Source of the DNA: Hydractinia symbiolongicarpus
Taxonomy: Eukaryota; Cnidaria; Hydrozoa; Anthoathecata; Hydractiniidae
Direction: 5' to 3'
DNA: 64,000 bases
NCBI RefSeq assembly: GCF_029227915.1
Contig: NC_079880.1
Coordinates: 27,771,501-27,835,500 of the forward strand
The translations under genes and the position numbers were made by a program. Below the pieces are notes generated by a model that made no database searches, was not told the DNA's origin, and worked only from the letters and a program-made list of their open reading frames with translations. Position 1 is the stretch's first letter. Every line of letters starts with the position of its first letter. Shown here piece after piece: positions 62,691-64,000 of this stretch.

Positions 62691-64000
62691 CTACGTGTCT
62701 CAAGCGTTTTAGTGGTGAAAAAAAAATTTAAAAAATCGTTCGGGAAATGAGTTTACTCCCTGGGTACTTTCTTTGTATACTTTTGACTATACGGGCCGAG
62801 TCCGGGATTTACGGGAAGTTGCGGGTTTTCGTTTGCCGGCGATTAAACTTCTTTTATTCAGCGTCTCATCAAAAATGAAAACATTTTTAAAAACTACAAG
62901 TCTCATGGGCTTTAGTGGTGAAATAATAATTTAAAAAATCGTTCGGGAAATGAGTTTACACCCTGGGTACTTACTTTCTATACTTTTGACTATACGGGCC
63001 GAGTCCGGGATTTACAGGAAGTCGCGGGTTTTCGTTTGCCGGCGATTAAACTTCTTTTATTCAGCGTCTCATCAAAAATGAAAACATTTTTAAAAACTAC
63101 AAGTCTCATGGGCTTTAGTGGTGAAATAATAATTTAAAAAATCGTTCGGGAAATAAGTTTACACCCTGGGTACTTTCTTTGTATACTTTTGACTATACGG
63201 GCCGAGTCCAGGATTTACCGGAAATCGCAGGTTTACGTTTGCCGGCGATTAAACTTCTTTTGTTCAGCGTCTCATCAAAAATAAAAACATTTTTAAAAAC
63301 TACAAGTCTCATGCGTTTTAGTGGTGAAAAAATAAATTAAAAAATCGTTCGGGAAATGAGTTTACTTCCTGGGTACTTTCTTTGTATACTTTTGACTATA
63401 CGAGCCAAGCCCGGGATTTACGTGAAATCGCGGGTTTTCGTTTGCCGGCGATTAAACTTCTTTTATTCAGCGTCTCATCAAAAATGAAAACATTTTTGAA
63501 AACTACAAGTCTCATGCGTTTTAGTGGTGAAAAAATAAATTAAAAAATCGTTCGGGAAATGAGTTTACTTCCTGGGTACTTTCTTTGTATACTTTTGACT
63601 ATACGAGCCAAGCCCGGGATTTACGTGAAATCGCGGGTTTTCGTTTGCCGGCGATTAAACTTCTTTTATTCAGCGTCTCATCAAAAATGAAAACATTTTT
63701 GAAAACTACAAGTCTCATGCGTTTTAGTGGTGAATTAATAATTTAAAAAATCGTTCGGGAAATGAGTTTACACCCTGGGTACTTTCTTTGTATACTTTTG
63801 CCTATACGGGCCGAGTCCGGGATTTACGGGAAGTCGCGTGTTTTCGTTTGCCGGCGATTAAACTTCTTTTATTCAGCGTCTCATCAAAAATGAAAACATT
63901 TTTAAAAACTACAAGTCTCATGGGCTTTAGTGGTGCAATAATAATTTTAAAAATCGTTCGGGAAATGAGTTTACTTCCTGGGTACTTTCTTTGTATACTT
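62660..64000. repeat. Local re-expansion at the right end (6-mer step and a 1-mer duplication)
   Basis: GGGTACTTAC at 61747 and 62965 and TTACCGGAAA at 61997 and 63215 recur with a 1218-bp step. GAAGTTGCGGG at 58551 and 62815 is 21 units apart. The TTACGTGAAA unit then occurs twice in a row (63418 and 63621, 203 bp apart) with no difference seen. The window ends inside a unit at about phase 107. Confidence 0.8.

Larger units (their letters stand above)
1..64000. repeat. Continuous 203-bp tandem satellite array filling the window
   Basis: GAAAACATTTT-type unit starts recur at 1, 204, 406, 609 and 812 and then at about 203-bp steps to the end, giving about 315 units, all in one orientation. 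No transposon, unique insert, inversion or array edge was seen. Units differ by scattered substitutions and 1-5 bp indels. The unit length suits eukaryotic centromeric or pericentromeric satellites, but the sequence does not prove a centromere. A typical unit has 79 G+C in 203 and 12 CpG. The open frames in it (64-123 codons, such as 505-813, 9821-10192 and 14697-15062) are translations of the same repeat, so I call no genes. Family and species are not recognised. Confidence 0.98.

Noticed and set aside
1-64000. CRISPR array
   Set aside because: The full 203-bp unit repeats with no unique spacers. Direct repeats of CRISPR size separated by differing spacers are absent.
1-64000. Bacterial or phage origin, tRNA or rRNA genes
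   Set aside because: No coding density, operon, cloverleaf or ribosomal sequence is visible. The entire window is one tandem satellite.

Overview
The whole 64 kb window is one uninterrupted tandem satellite array. A unit of about 203 bp (common variants 201-205 bp) repeats head to tail from position 1 to 64000, about 315 copies, all in the same orientation. I found no inversion, no transposon, no unique spacer and no flanking sequence, so both ends of the array lie outside the window. I find no protein-coding gene, rRNA, tRNA or CRISPR array. All open frames of 60-123 codons are the same repeat translated again. Because 203 is not a multiple of 3, the frame shifts at each unit and closes after one or two units.

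This is eukaryotic satellite DNA of centromeric or other constitutive heterochromatin type. The species cannot be named from the sequence. A typical unit, counted by hand, has 79 G+C in 203 (about 39%) and 12 CpG where about 7.7 are expected (ratio about 1.6). The array is therefore not CpG-depleted, which suits a lineage with little CpG methylation (for example many insects) or a very young array. This is a weak clue only.

The unit is numbered here from the G of GAAAACATTTT as phase 1. Its landmarks are: a 9-bp-arm dyad across the unit junction (phase 196 to 14 of the next unit); an A/T-rich tract at phase 43-62; two linked variable boxes at about 64-71 and 80-90; a GTATAC palindrome at 102-107; a CENP-B-box-like TTCG-n6-CGGG at 109-122; a 5-bp hairpin at 119-131 overlapping a CCCGGG site; an AATCGC...GCGATT dyad at about 144-171; a GCCGGC site at 162-167; and a variable box at about 174-190.

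On top of the monomer lies a patchwork of local higher-order repeats (HORs), each with its own period. From left to right: irregular units (1-2.6 kb); an 8-mer of 1622 bp repeated twice (2.6-5.9 kb); a 6-mer of 1217 bp (6.0-8.6 kb); a 6-mer of 1215 bp (8.6-11.1 kb); a 4-mer of 811 bp (10.6-12.6 kb); a 15-mer of 3047 bp with nested 2-mer and 3-mer duplications (12.4-17.4 kb); a weak 7-mer and mixed units (17.4-22.8 kb); a 10-mer of 2030 bp in three full copies plus an 8-mer remnant (22.8-30.4 kb); mixed units (30.4-33.3 kb); a cassette repeating at 6, 4 and 7 units marked by CTCGAG (33.3-37.9 kb); mixed units with a 609-bp 3-mer (38-42.7 kb); an 8-mer of 1623 bp plus a 2-mer (42.7-46.3 kb); a 14-mer of 2837 bp (47-51 kb); a 17-mer of 3444 bp (49.6-57.9 kb); and a 15-mer of 3046 bp (58.6-62.7 kb) with a final local expansion (62.7-64 kb).

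The pattern is what repeated unequal crossing-over and conversion would give: rare indels serve as tracers that recur at exact multiples of the unit, and some junction units are visibly chimeric. Boundaries were read by eye and most are good to some tens of bases.
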